Below, piece after piece: positions 24,901 to 37,763 of a DNA stretch of 64,000 nucleotides; position 1 is the first letter of the stretch, and each line of letters begins with the position of its first letter. Source of the DNA: Neckera pumila. Lineage: Eukaryota; Streptophyta; Bryopsida; Hypnales; Neckeraceae. Below the pieces are notes generated by a model. The model saw only the letters and a program-made list of their open reading frames with translations. It had not been told where the DNA came from and made no database searches. Both the position numbers and the translations under genes were made by a program. The stretch lies in NCBI GenBank assembly GCA_963969595.1, contig OZ018411.1:10232501-10296500 (forward strand), given 5' to 3'.

Positions 24901-27900
24901 GCGCCCTCGACCACATCTTGATGATAAGGTCACTGTCTACGTCGTCGTATTTCCTTCCTTTCCTTGGGTGATTATATAGAGTCTTATAGTGTCTCGTCTC
25001 TACCCCCAAGGGCAGAGAACAAGCAATGTTTCGAAATATCTAAAGTGAAGGTGCCCCATTAAAATGATTTATGTATTGAAAGCAATAGTAGCATGTTGGG
25101 GCCAAAGAATGAATAAATTACCTATGTCTAATAGAATTCTCACTATAATTTTGTTGTTTTAGACGAAGCTTAACTCAGTCACATACTAATCGCAGCTTGT
25201 GTTTTTTGAAATCAGGTGATTGTCGCTTGGAATGGTCTCGCAATCTCAGCCTTTGCAAGGGCCTCTCGCATTCTCCTTACAGAACCGCCTGGTGTTCGCT
25301 ACGACTTCCCTGTTACTGGATGCCATGTGATTTCTTCACCCTGTTGCTCTTCTCTTGAAATATGTCCACTGAGTGTGCACTAGGTCTTACCTGAGATGTC
25401 ATTGTTTTTGTTATCTCAAGCTTATTATAGCGCTTTTATCAATATTTCCTTAAAATTGAACCGTTTCAAGAACTCTTAGACAATATTATAAAGAGAATCC
25501 TCCCCATGTCTCATTGAGAGGTCTTCCTACAGTTAATAGTGACCAGTCAGAGATCTCCGTATGGGGAAGGCCTAAATGGAATCACTGTGATCGTAAGGAG
25601 ACCTGCCAATGAATCATGTCAAAGACTTCCTATTTAAGAGTTCATGAAACGGTTTAATTTTACTGAAAACATTGTTACTTCTTGCAACAGTATAGATTAC
25701 CTCAGACTATTCTCTTTTAAGGTGGCTACTGGGATTGCGGAGCTAATGAGTTCTGTTGGCAGCGCAGCCAAAGGAGTACTTGACAGCGGCAGAGCGTGCA
25801 GCACTCTTTGTGAAATCCCAGTTGTACAATGAGAAGACCAAAAGATTAACTCGCAGCTTTCGAAATGGTCCTTCTAAAGCCCCTGGTTTCCTGGATGACT
25901 ATGCTTTCCTTATTGCTGGCCTCTTAGATTTATTCGAATGTGGGGGTGATTACAAGTGGCTCCAGTGGGCTCTTGAGCTTCAATCTTCTCAGGTGGGCCT
26001 CTTCGGTTCTCCGCTTGTTAGCAGTATTTGGACTGTCAATTGGTCATTGGTCTGTAAGGAGAATGCGAGAGGCCCTTGCAGTATTTTTGGAGCCTTTTTG
26101 TACGCCTGCTATCGTTAGGATAGTTAAAAATGAAATCTCAATTTCGAATTATGTAATTGAGTGAAAACTAGACATTATAGATGAAATGACTGTTAAAAGC
26201 TTTTGATTCAAAATGACAGCTTTCCTACTTCCAATTTTTAACTAGTGTGAATGTCCGCCCTTTTATCAGGATGAACTATTTTTAGATAAAGAAGGTGGAG
26301 CATATTATAGCACTCCAGAGGGTGACCCGTCCATCCTGTTCCGTATGAAGGAGGACTACGATGGTGCCGAACCATCCGGAAATTCTGTGGCAGCCCAAAA
26401 CCTTCTCCGCCTGTCCTTGCTGGTGGCAGGGGATCTCTCCGAAAGCTTTCACAACTCAGCAGAGCATCTTCTGGTAATAGACTCAAACCTCTTTATTGTC
26501 ACAGCGTTGGTGCCCAAAATGCTCGTGGTTATAGGGATGTCTATGATATTGTGGCATCACAGAAGTCTTAGGTGCCTTACGAATTTGGAAGATGGTCTAG
26601 AACAGTTTTCAAATTCCTTATTATCACATTTCTATGCAGCTGCTTGTGACATAACAGAGTGAGATAGTGAGAGTACTGAATAAGTTTTGAGCTGGTTACG
26701 TTTTAGTGTTTTGGAATAACAGAGGGGAAGACATTAGAGGAGGTGAGGGTTTAGGGTTTAGGTTCTTGAGCTGGTTCACGTCTGTTCTTGTTTTAGGGTT
26801 CAGGGTTTAGGCATGTTTGCTTGTGCCTTCGTCACAGTAACCTGTGGTAGGTGTTATCTTTGCTTTACATTGTATGTTTGAATGTTTTTGGTATACAGGC
26901 TGTTTATGAGCAACGGGTGAAAGAGGTGGCCATGGCTGTGCCCCTTCTCTGTTGTGCATTTGATTCGTTCAATGTTGCTGCTAAGCGCCAAATTATCATT
27001 TCTGGTGCTCGAAATGCACCTGATAGTGAAGCTCTTTTGACTGCTTGCCATGCTCCCTTTGATCCTGACAAAACGGTAAGTGCTCGGAACAGTGCCATCG
27101 TTTCAGCTCATTCGTTTACTAAGGCCAGAGGTCCATATATCTACGGGTCATTTTATGGACCGCTTACCTTATTATCTTTTGGTTAACCCGATTTTTTCAC
27201 ATGGTGGATGTTTGCTGGTCAAATCCAAATTCTGTTTTTTGATTTTCAACTTTTTAAACGAATATTGACTATTTTATTTATTACACTTGTAAGCTCTTTG
27301 GGTCAAAATGCCCAAATTACATTATAGCATGTGCACCTATTGGTTTTCCAAATTTAAACCGAAGCTTTGTTTGAAAAGTATATCAGAAATCATATATTTT
27401 GAACTTGCACCTAGTCCAACAAAAACAAATATTTTGAAGGTTATTTTTCAATTTTTCAATTTTCTTTAGTTTTTGAACTTAAATAGTCTTTTATTCATTT
27501 AGTGTTAAATATTGTGTTTCGTTTATATTTTAATCGTGTTGAAGTGGGAATGCTAACCCTGCTCTAGAATTGCTTTTCGAAAACTGTCTTACAAATCGCT
27601 GACCTTGATGTGTCACTAAAAGGTAGGGATCTAGTAAACTGTAAATCCAAAATGTTAGAAAATCTAAAAACGTCTTATAGATTGGTGACCTTGGTTGAAC
27701 CCATGGATGCTGGTCCCATCGTTATGGTTATGCTGCTGAAATGGTGTCACTGTTGAGAATAAAAATTGGAAGTGTCAGAGTGGTTCTTTCATAAAATGTG
27801 TTTGCAATTCTATTTCTTTTTTGGTAGGTGTTCCTGATTGATGAGGCGAATCCAGAAGAAAGGGCTTTCTGGCAGTCAGTCAATCCAGTGGCGTTTGCAA

Positions 27901-28061
27901 TGGCACGGAGAAGCCCAGATGGAAAAGCATTGGCCTATGTGTGCCAGAATTTCACATGCCAAGCGCCTCTGGCCGACCCTGTTGCACTAGAGCAGCTGTT
28001 GCGGCAAACCTTCACAGGACCCAAGATATCGTCATTCAAATTAGGATCAGTGTCGAAGTAA
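18960..28061 (+). CDS. SPATA20: SPATA20/YyaL-type protein (DUF255 thioredoxin fold plus six-hairpin domain)
   Basis: Fifteen exons keep phase throughout: 18960-19331, 19762-19834, 20128-20149, 20521-20599, 20767-20799, 21326-21474, 21756-21915, 22801-23041, 23815-24056, 24665-24928, 25216-25326, 25768-25992, 26270-26473, 26899-27075 and 27828-28061; 861 aa. The thioredoxin-like domain starts at [20 protein letters not shown] and carries the CHWC motif near residues 154-157, encoded by a 22-bp and the following exon. The C-terminal part resembles N-acylglucosamine 2-epimerase/(alpha/alpha)6 barrels: [101 protein letters not shown], all as in plant and bacterial homologues. The precise reaction is not established. 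The first ~110 residues are basic, then Ala- and Ser-rich, and precede the conserved domain, suggesting an organelle transit peptide. A 14-codon upstream ORF lies at 18782-18823. Confidence 0.95.
24205..24420. mobile_element. degenerate TIR element in a SPATA20-like intron
   Basis: Both ends contain TTTCAGGAA/TTCCTGAGA in opposite orientation, and the interior (AGGAGACCTG, GAGGATTCTC) resembles the better preserved element at 25453. Boundaries are approximate. Confidence 0.35.
25453..25660. mobile_element. TA-flanked MITE in a SPATA20-like intron
   Basis: Left end AAATTGAACCGTTTCAAGAA is inverted at the right end as AAATTAAACCGTTTCATGAA (reverse complement), with TA on both sides. It lies wholly within the intron between exons 11 and 12, so coding is unaffected. 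Confidence 0.6.
26745..26811 (+). repeat. interstitial telomere-like repeats in an intron
   Basis: Degenerate GGTTTAGGGTTTAGG blocks occur twice, separated by about 35 bp, in the intron before exon 14. Confidence 0.45.
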
Positions 28062-28328
28062 GTCAAAAGCCAGGCTTCATGTTCTACATGTACTGTTCAA
28101 GTGCTCGTAAGGTTAGTGTGAGCGTGCCTTCTATTTTGTGGTTGTGCACGCTCTACTCCCAATAGCAAAGCCATTTATACTTAGGACGCCTTAACAGGGC
28201 ACGAGAGGTCAAGTGAAGTCAATTTGACAGGGTTGAACAGCTTATGTTATGTACAGGAAAATTGTTTGGAATCGAATGGCATGTAGAGGTGACATGTTTA
28301 TGAAATTATATCAATGTAGAGCTTGTCA

Positions 28329-28712
28329 ATACATCTAAGGTGTTTTCAATCCTTGAGCTGCTCCTTTTGATGATGCTTGTGTGTCGATACATCTAAGTTG
28401 TTTTCAATCCTTGAGCTGCTCCTTTTGATGATGCTTGTGTGTCGAGACATCTAAGGTGTTTTCAATCCTTGAGCTGCTCCTTTTGATGATGCTTGTGTGT
28501 CGATACATCTAAGGTGTTTTCAATCCTTGAGCTGCTCCTTTTGATGATGCTTGTGTGTCGATACATCTAAGGTGTTTTCAATCCTTGAGTTGCTCCTTTT
28601 GATGATGCTTGTGTGTCGATACATCTAAGGTGTTTTCAATCCTTGAGTTGCTCCTTTTGATGATGCTTGTGTGTGTTTTCAATCCTTGAGCTACTCCTTT
28701 TGATGATGCTTG
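28329..28712 (+). repeat. 58-bp minisatellite, about 6.6 copies
   Basis: A 58-bp unit beginning ATACATCTAAGGTGTTTTCA repeats at 28329, 28387, 28445, 28503, 28561 and 28619, then a truncated copy starts near 28673. Copies are almost identical, with rare substitutions, pointing to recent expansion by slippage or unequal exchange. It begins 268 bp after the SPATA20-like stop codon, so it may lie in the 3' UTR. Confidence 0.95.
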
Positions 28713-28860
28713 TATATACATATATTATACAGCAAGGTTTGGATCCAATCTTTTAAAATGTGCAACATGCTACACAAAAGGTGTGATGAGTTGCTCCATG
28801 CAATGTTGCTTTTGATTGACAAACTCTTGTACTTGATGATCATAGCTCCAACTCATTCTA

Positions 28861-28951
28861 GTGTATTGCTTGTCAAATTCTATATCTTTGATAGAAGGTG
28901 GTCATTCTGGTGTATTGCTTGTCAAATTCTATATCTGTGATAGAAGGTGGT
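28861..28951 (+). repeat. 49-bp direct duplication
   Basis: GTGTATTGCTTGTCAAATTC and the following sequence is repeated once with period 49 and few differences. Confidence 0.7.
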
Positions 28952-29167
28952 GCTTAATTGTATTTTAAGTGCTCTGAAGTCCATATTGGGGATGATGAAC
29001 ATTGACAGCGTTTCCTTGCAATGTTTTGTTCAATTTACTTATCATTTAGCCAAAGTAATATTGGAATCTTTGATTGATATAACCTTTTCTTGTTACTTAT
29101 AAAAGATTTTATCATTTGATGTAAGTGGGGTAAATAACATATTTGCACAATGAAATAAGGTAAAATG

Positions 29168-29320
29168 TGCAAAATTTCTAGAAAAGATGTAGGTGGTAAT
29201 AAAGGGTAGAACACTCTTCTCAAACTTTGTGCAAGGAATATGGTAAAAATATGCAAAATTTCCAAAAAGGATGTAGGCAGTAATAGAGAGTACAATGCTC
29301 TTCTCAAACTTTGTGTAAGG
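29168..29320 (+). repeat. 84-bp direct duplication
   Basis: Two diverged copies start TGCAAAATTTC and include CTCTTCTCAAACTTTGTG, with period 84. Confidence 0.65.
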
Positions 29321-30365
29321 AGTAAAGCAAGCGAGCCTACTGTACCCCTTATGGGGTTATAAAAGTGGATGTTCAAGAGTATTATTTTGTATGGAAATGT
29401 ACCCCTTATGGAGTTTTAAAGGCGAAATTGAGCAGAGAATGGTAATAAATTGGTTGGTAATAAATTGGTTCATCTTAGTATTTTTGAGATGAAATTTTAG
29501 GAGTCACATTTGTATGGAGTCCAAAATGGAAAGTTTTACATCAGGATAAGCTCAATGACTGTCCAAAATGGAAAGTTTTACACTAGAGCCAAGGTCAATA
29601 AATGTAAATTGGAAAGAACAATGGTCTTCTTCCTTTTTAATTTATATTTTGACCACTAAAAGGCCAACTCTTCTTCTTTCTTAATTCAAGGTTTAAACGG
29701 CAAGGTGGTTGCAAAAATGACCAACTGCTTCTTGTAGCGTTTCCCACAGTACTCATGTTTTTTTTTGGGAGTATTGTAGAATTAGAAAAACAATTTTTAA
29801 AGAATGTAAAAAATAAGTTTAATGTATACACCTTTAAAAAAAAAAAAAAAAAAGAAGGGACCCTAGGAAGGAAAAGCATAGAAAATTTTTCTAAACAGGA
29901 GAATTAGAAATTCATGAAAAGGGCAAAATGTCATGAAAATAGGTGCTTTCACATTTTAATTTGTAAAAAAATAGGAAAAGTAATCTTAAAACCATCTTCA
30001 ATGTTCAAAATTGTACGTGCAAAGGAGCCCTGTTAGCACAAATGAGGAAGACATAAAACAATATATTTCAAATTTCCTTTGGTAGAAACATACTTCCTAC
30101 TATAGAAATAGACAACAAAAATTTTAGCTCTAAATCATTAATATTGGGTCTTCCCCAATACAAAAAACCCCAAAATTGCAAAGTGTGACAAATTAGCTAA
30201 AATGAATTTAAATATAAAATTATTTTTGAAAATATCTAAAAAATAAGGGATCTAATTACTATCAGGTTATCCATCTTCAATAAAAATTTCAAGCTAATTC
30301 GGTTTGTGCTTCAAAAGTTATAGCACATGACAATGTACCAAATAGTGGTTGCACACCCCTTGTGA

Positions 30366-30398
30366 CCCCCACCCCACCCCACCCCACCCCACCCCCCC
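30366..30398 (+). repeat. (ACCCC)n microsatellite
   Basis: Five or more uninterrupted CACCC/ACCCC units in an otherwise AT-rich region. Confidence 0.9.
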
Positions 30399-30984
30399 TT
30401 GAAAGTGAAAAATCAATAGCTGTTGGGTGAGACTAAAAAAGCCTAAGACTATCCTTACCTGTCGTGCAATGTGAGTTAAGAAAATAATAGCCATGCAATT
30501 TGAAAAGAAATCAATAACCTCTTCAAAAAATCAATAAAACCAATAACTATAAGATTTGACTTGAGAAAAAAAAATGAAAAATGAAAAATCAACAGCCATG
30601 TGATTTGAAAAGAAAGCAATACACCCCTTTTCAAAAATCAACAACCATGCGATTCAAAAAGAAAACAATACCGACCCTTGAAAAATCAACAGATGTGCAA
30701 TTTGAAAAGAAAACAAAAGCTATGTGGTTTTATTTGACTTGAAGAAGAAGCTATTAGTATCTACTCGCGCCTGCCCTATGACTTACTTGGTGACAATGAA
30801 GTTTATTAGCAAAATGATCCCACCTTTCAAAATTCCATTTTAAGTTAATGCAATTTCATTTTTAAAGAGTAATTCATTAATTTTGATTATAATTGTAGAT
30901 TTCAAAAAGGATTTACATTATACCTAGATAACTACATCATCAATTGTGAAGGTTTAAAAGACCAGAGTTGAATTTGCTTATTAA

Positions 30985-31760
30985 CCCCTAAAGTTCCTTG
31001 ACTATGTTCTTACCGAAAATGCTCCAAAACTGCCATTTCTAGTCCAAGTACCAAATTTTTGAAAAATATAATTTTTTGACACATGTAATCGTGGGATCTT
31101 GTTGTACTCTTGTTTGAGAATATGTGGAAAACATTTCAGAATTTTCCACCATGTAGATTGCAAGATATTAGCATTTGAAGTGGCAAAAATCCTTTTTTAA
31201 CCACTGCAAAAAACCGGGTAGCTGCACTTCACAATGTCAAATCATTATGAAAAATTGTCCAAAATGGTTGTGCTTCTTTAGATTCATTCTTCAAGGCAAG
31301 TTGGCTACATACATGAAAATTTTCAGATCATTTGGAGTTGTGCAACATATAGGAAAAAAATAGTAAGTAGAAAGAAGTAGAGAATGATTCAAAATACTAA
31401 ATTATTAATAACTAATTTACACAATTAAAAAATTCCAATCTAAATGGTTAAATTGTTGTTATAAACAATATACATCCAATAGCATTATTTCTTTTCAAAA
31501 ATATTGAAATTTTGAGAAAATAAAAGACTTCAAAGTTTTTTTTGGTGTAGGGATTCCATAATTGCCCGCAAACTAAAAAGCCTCATAACTTTTGTCTCAA
31601 CTATTGAAATGCAATGGTTCAAAGCTTTTTGAGTAAATATAAATCTGAAGAACAAATTCCAAATTTTTATTTCTTAAAAAAGTATTTTTTCCAGATCTGC
31701 CTGGACTGCCCGAGTTGAGAAACAAACAACATATTGTGCAATCATTTTTTACTCGTATTT
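30985..31760 (-). mobile_element. TTAA-type TIR element, one end lost
   Basis: TTAA at 30981-30984 is followed by CCCCTAAAGTTCCTTG, the family terminus. The interior matches the element at 38310 in reverse orientation (CAAAACTGCCATTT, then TTTCAGAATTTT...TAGATTGCAAGATATTAGCA). The homologous match fades around CTGCCCGAG near 31710-31760, and no second terminus with TTAA is visible. Confidence 0.5.
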
Positions 31761-33506
31761 CCAAATGTCAAGAAATTTGAGCATATGAAAGACATTCCTT
31801 GTCCTCACATTCTATTAAATTTCAGCCCAAAATGTGCAAATCTCTGCTCACAAGCACCTGCCCCAAAAAGTTATAAGTCCAAAAAACACAGTTTGGTGAT
31901 TTAATTTATTACAATACCTAAAGAACATATTTTGGGGGTGGTATCATTGTACATCTCCAACAATATTTGTAAAAAGATGAATATTGAAAAAAATAGACAC
32001 CAAAAACAATGTACATTTTAAAATTGATACTCATGTTACCAAAGAAGATATAAAATAATTGGAAGTTAAATCTGATTTTTATCTTATGAAAGATTCATTG
32101 ATGGTAATTTCTAATCATTTAATTAGTTATATATTTTTAATTTTAATTTTTTTTTATAATTTATGATATGCACTTATTACTGATACATTGTTTTATATTA
32201 TTCAAAAACATTCAACTATTGAACTTAACTAAAATATAGTTGATTGATATTTGTTGTTAATCAATATGAAAGAATGACTATCCTATTTTAAATGGATTTT
32301 GAATTTATTTGCAGAATTCTCATGAAGATTATCTCCTTCTTTGATATATTATTGACAATTAATATGTGTGCAATCACAACTTTGAACTTGTTGTAATGGA
32401 AGTTTGAGAAGCTATTGATAAGGTATCAAAATTCAATAAAATTAATACTTCATCTATTTCAAAATAATCTTCTGATTGGACTATATATTTGGGATTTTTT
32501 TGTTGAAAATAACATTACTTATTTCAACCCATTTTAAGCTACAAGTAGAGTTCAACGTACTCTTATTGTCCTAAGACTTTGAGTTTTGTAGGCCTTTTGG
32601 AAGTGCAGTATTAAACTTATTTGCAATAAAATTAAAGGGAACCAACAGATCATTTTGGGACAAGGAGGGAGTATGAGATTTTATTAATATAACTATATTT
32701 ATTCAATGCTTGAATATATTATTCTACAAAGAAAAGAATATTGATTATTGCTATGAATTTGGGAATTGTTTTGGATGAGGCACGATAGCAAGTGGAGTTA
32801 GTAGACAATGTCATTGTGCTGGATGATATTGAAGATGGAATTGCATGTCCTACCTTGAGTCCTACCTGGTTGGTGGAAAGTGATGTTGAGGGCACTGCAA
32901 AAAATGCATCTGTTCCTATTCATATTCAATTGGTTTACAATAACCACAATGCACACAATAGTCTTTTAGTGTAATTTAGATCATTGACACACTTCTTGTA
33001 TTTCATGTAAAATGTTTCATGCAATATAAGGAAATGAAAATCATTTTTCGTCAATTACAATGTGCCATGTGTGCAAAGTTGATTCTCTAACTATCCTACT
33101 ATTGCATTTGTACACTTTCTTACACAATCACCTCAAAAGTGGCAGTAACTGCCATTCATGTAATGACCCAGCAACCAAAAGAATAATAGTCTTCTTCCTT
33201 TTTAATTCAAGATTTTGACATTTGTAAACACATAGAGTTTTGTTTTTTAAATGGTGATGAGCGTAAATTTGTTTTGAAAGCTTCATAACTTACATTGTCA
33301 AAGGCCAAGGGTGACATTACAAAAGTATATGAAGTTCTATGAGTTGGGATGTTGAAAGACACCATCTCTCTAAACTCATATATGAATTAAATGCTTCAAG
33401 GTAATGCCCAAATTACTTTTCATTCATCCACATGACTACTATAATCTCTAAACAAACCCTAATGCATTATAGAATTCCCAATTTGATGAATTTTCAACAA
33501 AATAAA

Positions 33507-34345
33507 TACTCCAAGAATAGGCGTAGGGACGAAATCGGATATGCCGGCGGACATTTCCATGACGTCTATGTCTAACATTGTGACGAATGATGTTCAGAGG
33601 AGAATCGGAGAGGGAAGAGAATGACAAATTGGATCGATTGTCTAGAGCAGAAAATTGTAGAAAGCAGCTTGTTAAATTGATTTATTATTTGCATTCTAGA
33701 TCAGAGGGAGAGAGGTACTGCGGAATGGTCAGGATTATTAATTTGTTGAACACTTCTCCGCTGTGAGAGTACAATGTCCTCGATTGTCTATTCACCATAT
33801 CCGTCTTCCGTCGGCACAAGCGATCGATCACAGTAGTCTAGCTTCTCCTTGATACAGATTGCACTGCATAAATTCTTCCCGATTGTTTGTTGTACTGCAA
33901 GGACTGAATGATAGATCAAGATTCTTTGGCATGAATGCACTGTTTTGAACAATTTGGCGGCCGAAAGCGCCTACAAAATAATTCTTTCTATGCAACTAAG
34001 CCACGTGCATTGCTCTCTAACTGGCCATGTTTCTGAGTATTTTGGGATTCGTGGACATTTTGTGTTGTAATTCATATATATGATCAATTTATATTTTGCC
34101 ACAAATCGCATTGCGTCGATGGGGTTAAGGTTCTTGTAGAATGGTGAACCTCTTTAGTTTATAAAAGCGGAGAAAGGTGACAAGCCAGATGTCTCTCTAA
34201 ATTCAATCATTTGACAGAAGAAGAAAAATGGAATTTATAAAGTAGTTTTTTTACATAAGCCAAGTGGATTTAGGATTATCTGGCAAGTGAAACATGCTAG
34301 GTTTAAATAAACTGCTTAAAAAGGTCAAGTGCAGCTGTAGAATTG
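33507..34345 (+). repeat. segmental duplication, copy 1 (empty TTAA site)
   Basis: This 839-bp segment is repeated at 37764-39264 at high identity. Here the TTAA at 34316-34319 is uninterrupted. Copy 1 also retains ~265 bp (about 33632-33896) missing from copy 2. Both copies keep a 28-codon frame starting ATGCCGGCGGACATTTCC with only silent or no changes, of unknown meaning. Confidence 0.9.
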
Positions 34346-34472
34346 CCATGTTTCGTGCATTGCCAGGTCAAGCTTCTGATTACCTCCTTGTGCTGGAAGC
34401 ACCGCCCTGATGAAGTTGCGCTCCGGACGCACAACTGCGGCCACACCTTCAAGCTTTGGCGATGGTGATGAT

Positions 34473-34880
34473 ATGAATGCTTCTCTCTAGGGCAAGCTGC
34501 AAAGCTTCGTTGACCTCTTGCTGATCTACGCCAAGCTCCCTCTGGCGCCCTTCTTCCGCTTGCGCCAAGTCTGCAAGGAATGGAACCGCTTGGCTTCGAA
34601 CTGCCAATTTCTCGGAACAACACTTCCAACCTCCGATTTTTAACCTGTACTTTGTGGTTGCTCAAAAAACGAGACAGCGCCTTTGGACTCCTTCCCAAAA
34701 CTCCTCCGGCTCGTGGACTTCATTGCCTCTGCCTCGAAGACGATGTGAAGTATCGGGCTTGCTCTACAAAGCCGACCGCCGCCGAGTCTTCGATCTGCAC
34801 ACTTGCGTGCTCTATTATTTGCAGCCTCTTCCTTCCGGGGAGCTTGTGGTCGGTCCCCGGGACATCAATTTGTGTTAATT
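34473..34880 (+). pseudogene. F-box gene remnant
   Basis: A frame starting MNASL is followed by TAG at 34488-34490 where the family normally has a Trp codon, then by the F-box core LPLAPFFRLRQVCKEWNRLA. A shift of frame near 34640 is needed to continue into YFVVAQKTRQRLW and GLLYKADRRRVFDLH, which resemble the post-F-box beta-propeller region of plant F-box/kelch proteins. F-box proteins recruit substrates to SCF ubiquitin ligases. With a nonsense codon and a frameshift this copy is most likely dead. Confidence 0.7.
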
Positions 34881-35023
34881 CTCTTGGTTAGCCATCTCTT
34901 TGATTTGATTGAGAGTTTTTTGAAATTGAAGTGATTTTTACCCTAATTTTGAAAGAGTAATTTGTGTGTATTTGCGTGGTTGCTCTTTCAATGATAATTG
35001 GATTGTACCTGGCATTTGTGCAG

Positions 35024-36569
35024 GATGGTTGTTCTGTTGTACGGATGACAGTGGACACAACTTTAATTCCCTATGGATTCACCTTGAGAAAGGACACAAA
35101 GATAGAGTTTGAGTCTGACATTGAGTCTAACATGCAGTTGGACGAGGAACCGGAGGGCATTTCTTTGCATCATGCCGTCACAAGAAGTGGTGAAGTTTCT
35201 AAGGTTTCTATTGGCGAGGATGCTGGCGAGCATCTATCACTATAAGAGAACAAAGTTTTTTTGGATGCCTACAAAAACGCAAGACGACAGCAATTTTGAC
35301 GAGATTGGCGCCAGCGTAGATGTCTCAAAAAATGCGTTATAATTGATTAACAAAAATTTGTGGCTGAAACGTCCAAAAACATGCTAAATTTTTTGTAACA
35401 TCACTCATGACATGTTTATTTAAGGTCCTCACAGTGCGCCATTTGGCGGACAACTCAGCTGTACACAAGCGCTATGTGGCCGGGTAGTGCCACGTAGGGA
35501 ATTTTTTCATCTGGTTTGTTGCTGATGTGGTCTGAGACATGGACCCAGGAAAAGCTGACGTGGGCTCCATCAAAATCTGATGTGGCATTACAATTATATG
35601 TTTTAAAAAAAATAATATTGTTTTTAGAGACGTCAATTTAGACATTTTTGAGGCTTCAATTGCTGCATATTGTTTCCATAAGGCAAGGTCAGTAGTAAAA
35701 ATGTTATTTATAGAAATTTTAGATAAATAAAATAAAATGAATAAACAAAATTGTTGAATTTAAAAAGAATTAAAAAAAAACGTACCATCTACCATCAAGC
35801 AAATTTTTGATGGCAAAATGAAGGAAATCGTTCATTAAAAGTTAGTGAGCATGAAGATAGAGAAGTCCTATTTATAATTCTTTGCCCGTCCATGGTGAGA
35901 CAAAAGATATGGGACAATTAGAATATGGAAACTTGACATTTGTAAGTTGATATTGTTTCAGACATTTGGATGTTATTTCCGACATGTCGATGTTTTTTCA
36001 GACATCTGGATCATGTTGCTTCACATATCCCATATGGATTGTTTCACTTCCTACCACCCCACTTGTATAAAAATCATTTGTTTTCATCCAATTTCCCTTT
36101 TTTTTCAAAGCATGCCATGTGGCTACTCTTCCCCTAAAATTTGTACATATGATCAACATTTTATCATAGACCATAGTATTTTTTATTAATTAATCATAGT
36201 AAAAATCAAATTATTTGCTGACATGGCAGTCTATGTTTTTTTGGATGTCCCAAAAAATATTAGTATATCTTCAGTCATGTCAAAAAAAACATTAGCGTCA
36301 ATGATAACATCAACTTGGATTCACAGTAAAAAGCCAATGTTCTGCGGAATGTCTACAAAAATCTACCTCATCAAGCCAAATTTCCTTTGATATCTTCATG
36401 TTTTAACAAACATCGCACGTTAGTGATAAAACACAGCTAAAAATGTGGATTTCTTATAGTGTATGGCCAGAAATTGAACAAATTGTACATCTTCATTGCA
36501 AGCTAGCGGTAATCCCAGAAGAGGCTCAACGGAAGACTAAGGGAGAGTTTCAGGAGCTTGATGAATAGC
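35024..36569 (+). pseudogene. unidentified exon split by a CACTA element
   Basis: After a splice-acceptor-like TTTGTGCAG an open frame begins DGCSVVRMTVDTTLIPYGF and runs to GEDAGEHL at 35237, where a CACTA element begins. The sequence right after the element (36462 on) continues in the same frame, once one copy of the TAT duplication is removed, as WPEIEQIVHLHCKL and ends at TAG 36567-36569. Past that stop the frame stays open for 30 further codons (PLIGPTMKLLLAMAELL...), so the TAG may itself be a nonsense mutation. It may be the second exon of the F-box remnant upstream. I do not recognise the family. Confidence 0.55.
35238..36461. mobile_element. non-autonomous CACTA element, 1224 bp, TSD TAT
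   Basis: Begins CACTATAAGAGAAC and ends ATTTCTTATAGTG, with the 3-bp target duplication TAT on both sides (35235-35237 and 36462-36464). CACTA termini and 3-bp duplications define the CACTA (En/Spm) superfamily. There is no transposase frame; interior is AT-rich with subterminal repeats. Confidence 0.85.
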
Positions 36570-37763
36570 CATTAATTGGGCCGACAATGAAGTTGCTCCT
36601 GGCTATGGCTGAACTGCTGCGAGAATTTGATTTACCACTTGTTGCAATCATGGATCGCTAGTTCTTTACGCAGGCATTTTCTTTAGCTCGTGATATTTTA
36701 GATTTACCCCTACGCTGGCTCAAAGTAGTGTGGATTGCAGTTCTTGCAAGCTTATTCTTGTAATTAGGATTTTGAAATTGAAGTTTTGTGTTATTCTCAT
36801 TCTTGTTATTAGGATTTTGACTTGAAGTTTTATGGTGTTTTCATTCTTGGAGTTGCTCGGTATTCTTGGATTCAATATTTATCATGTGAACTAGTTCCTG
36901 GTTTCATAGATTAAGACTCCTGGAATTCTTGCTTGTGGTTGTACATATTGCAAGTTTATGTTGGACATACTGCACTTGCTTCCCTCCGAGAACAGTGCAG
37001 TACAAGTTGAAGATCAAAGAACACTAACAGATCAAAGAACACTCCATCTCATTTGTAGCAAGAAATGATGTACTTCTAATGGTGCCCAGCCTTGTCCATT
37101 GCAATTAAATTTAATCAAACTTTTCTGATGTGGCTCTTGCGTGCTCGAGTTGAATCTTCAGTAATCAAATTCCTGTTGACCATTTTGTTAAGTGAGGACT
37201 TTGTGGTTGGTGATTAAACAATGCTCATCCTATAGCCCGGGAGTGTTGTTAGTTGCATTCAGAGAGGGATGTTTAATTTGTTTGGCTTGATTGAAGGAAA
37301 TCGGAAAAATACATTTACGTGATTTTTCTTGTTAATCAGTGCAGGAGTGTTCTTCAATCTGTTAATGTGAAGTATTATTCTAGAGCAATTGAGATTTCAA
37401 ATTTGTCCCGAGATTGCATATGGTGTTGATGCTAAGCGGTTAACCGTTTTTTTTAAACAGTTGTCCTCGCCTCCTTGGGGGTGACGTTAGTTGCAGTTCA
37501 TTGTTGTTTTTGTAGGGCTCTGACTCCTCCATTTTGTCTTCATACGAAGCTCTTTCGATTGGAGTATAATTATTCATAGAGAGCACTTCGTTTAGAGTCC
37601 ATATATCAAGTTGAATGTAGTACTATCACTACAGTGTTAGGAATATTAAACTTTGGTGCATTGTAGTAGTGAATTACGTCTGCTTCCGCCTCACAATGCA
37701 TGGATATTTGGTGATATGAATATGCAGGCAATCTTGTTGCATTTTGTAACATAGAAGTCATGT
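36570..37763. other. spacer between F-box remnant and duplicated segment
   Basis: Contains a diverged direct repeat at about 36752-36850 (ATTCTTGT-ATTAGGATTTTGA twice) and no convincing gene. Confidence 0.4.

Larger units (their letters stand above)
28952..33506. other. gene-poor AT-rich region
   Basis: Apart from the repeats and the truncated TTAA element listed separately, this region holds homopolymer tracts (an A-run near 29832-29850) and a degenerate 55-60-bp repeat between about 30480 and 30715 built on ATTTGAAAAGAAA. A short frame at 32792-32974 has no recognisable domain. Confidence 0.4.

Noticed and set aside
28329..28712. CRISPR-like regular repeats
   Set aside because: Units are contiguous 58-bp tandem copies with no unique spacers, in a plant nuclear context.
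34303..34698. 131-codon minus-strand frame
   Set aside because: The F-box core reads clearly on the plus strand; the minus frame is its shadow.
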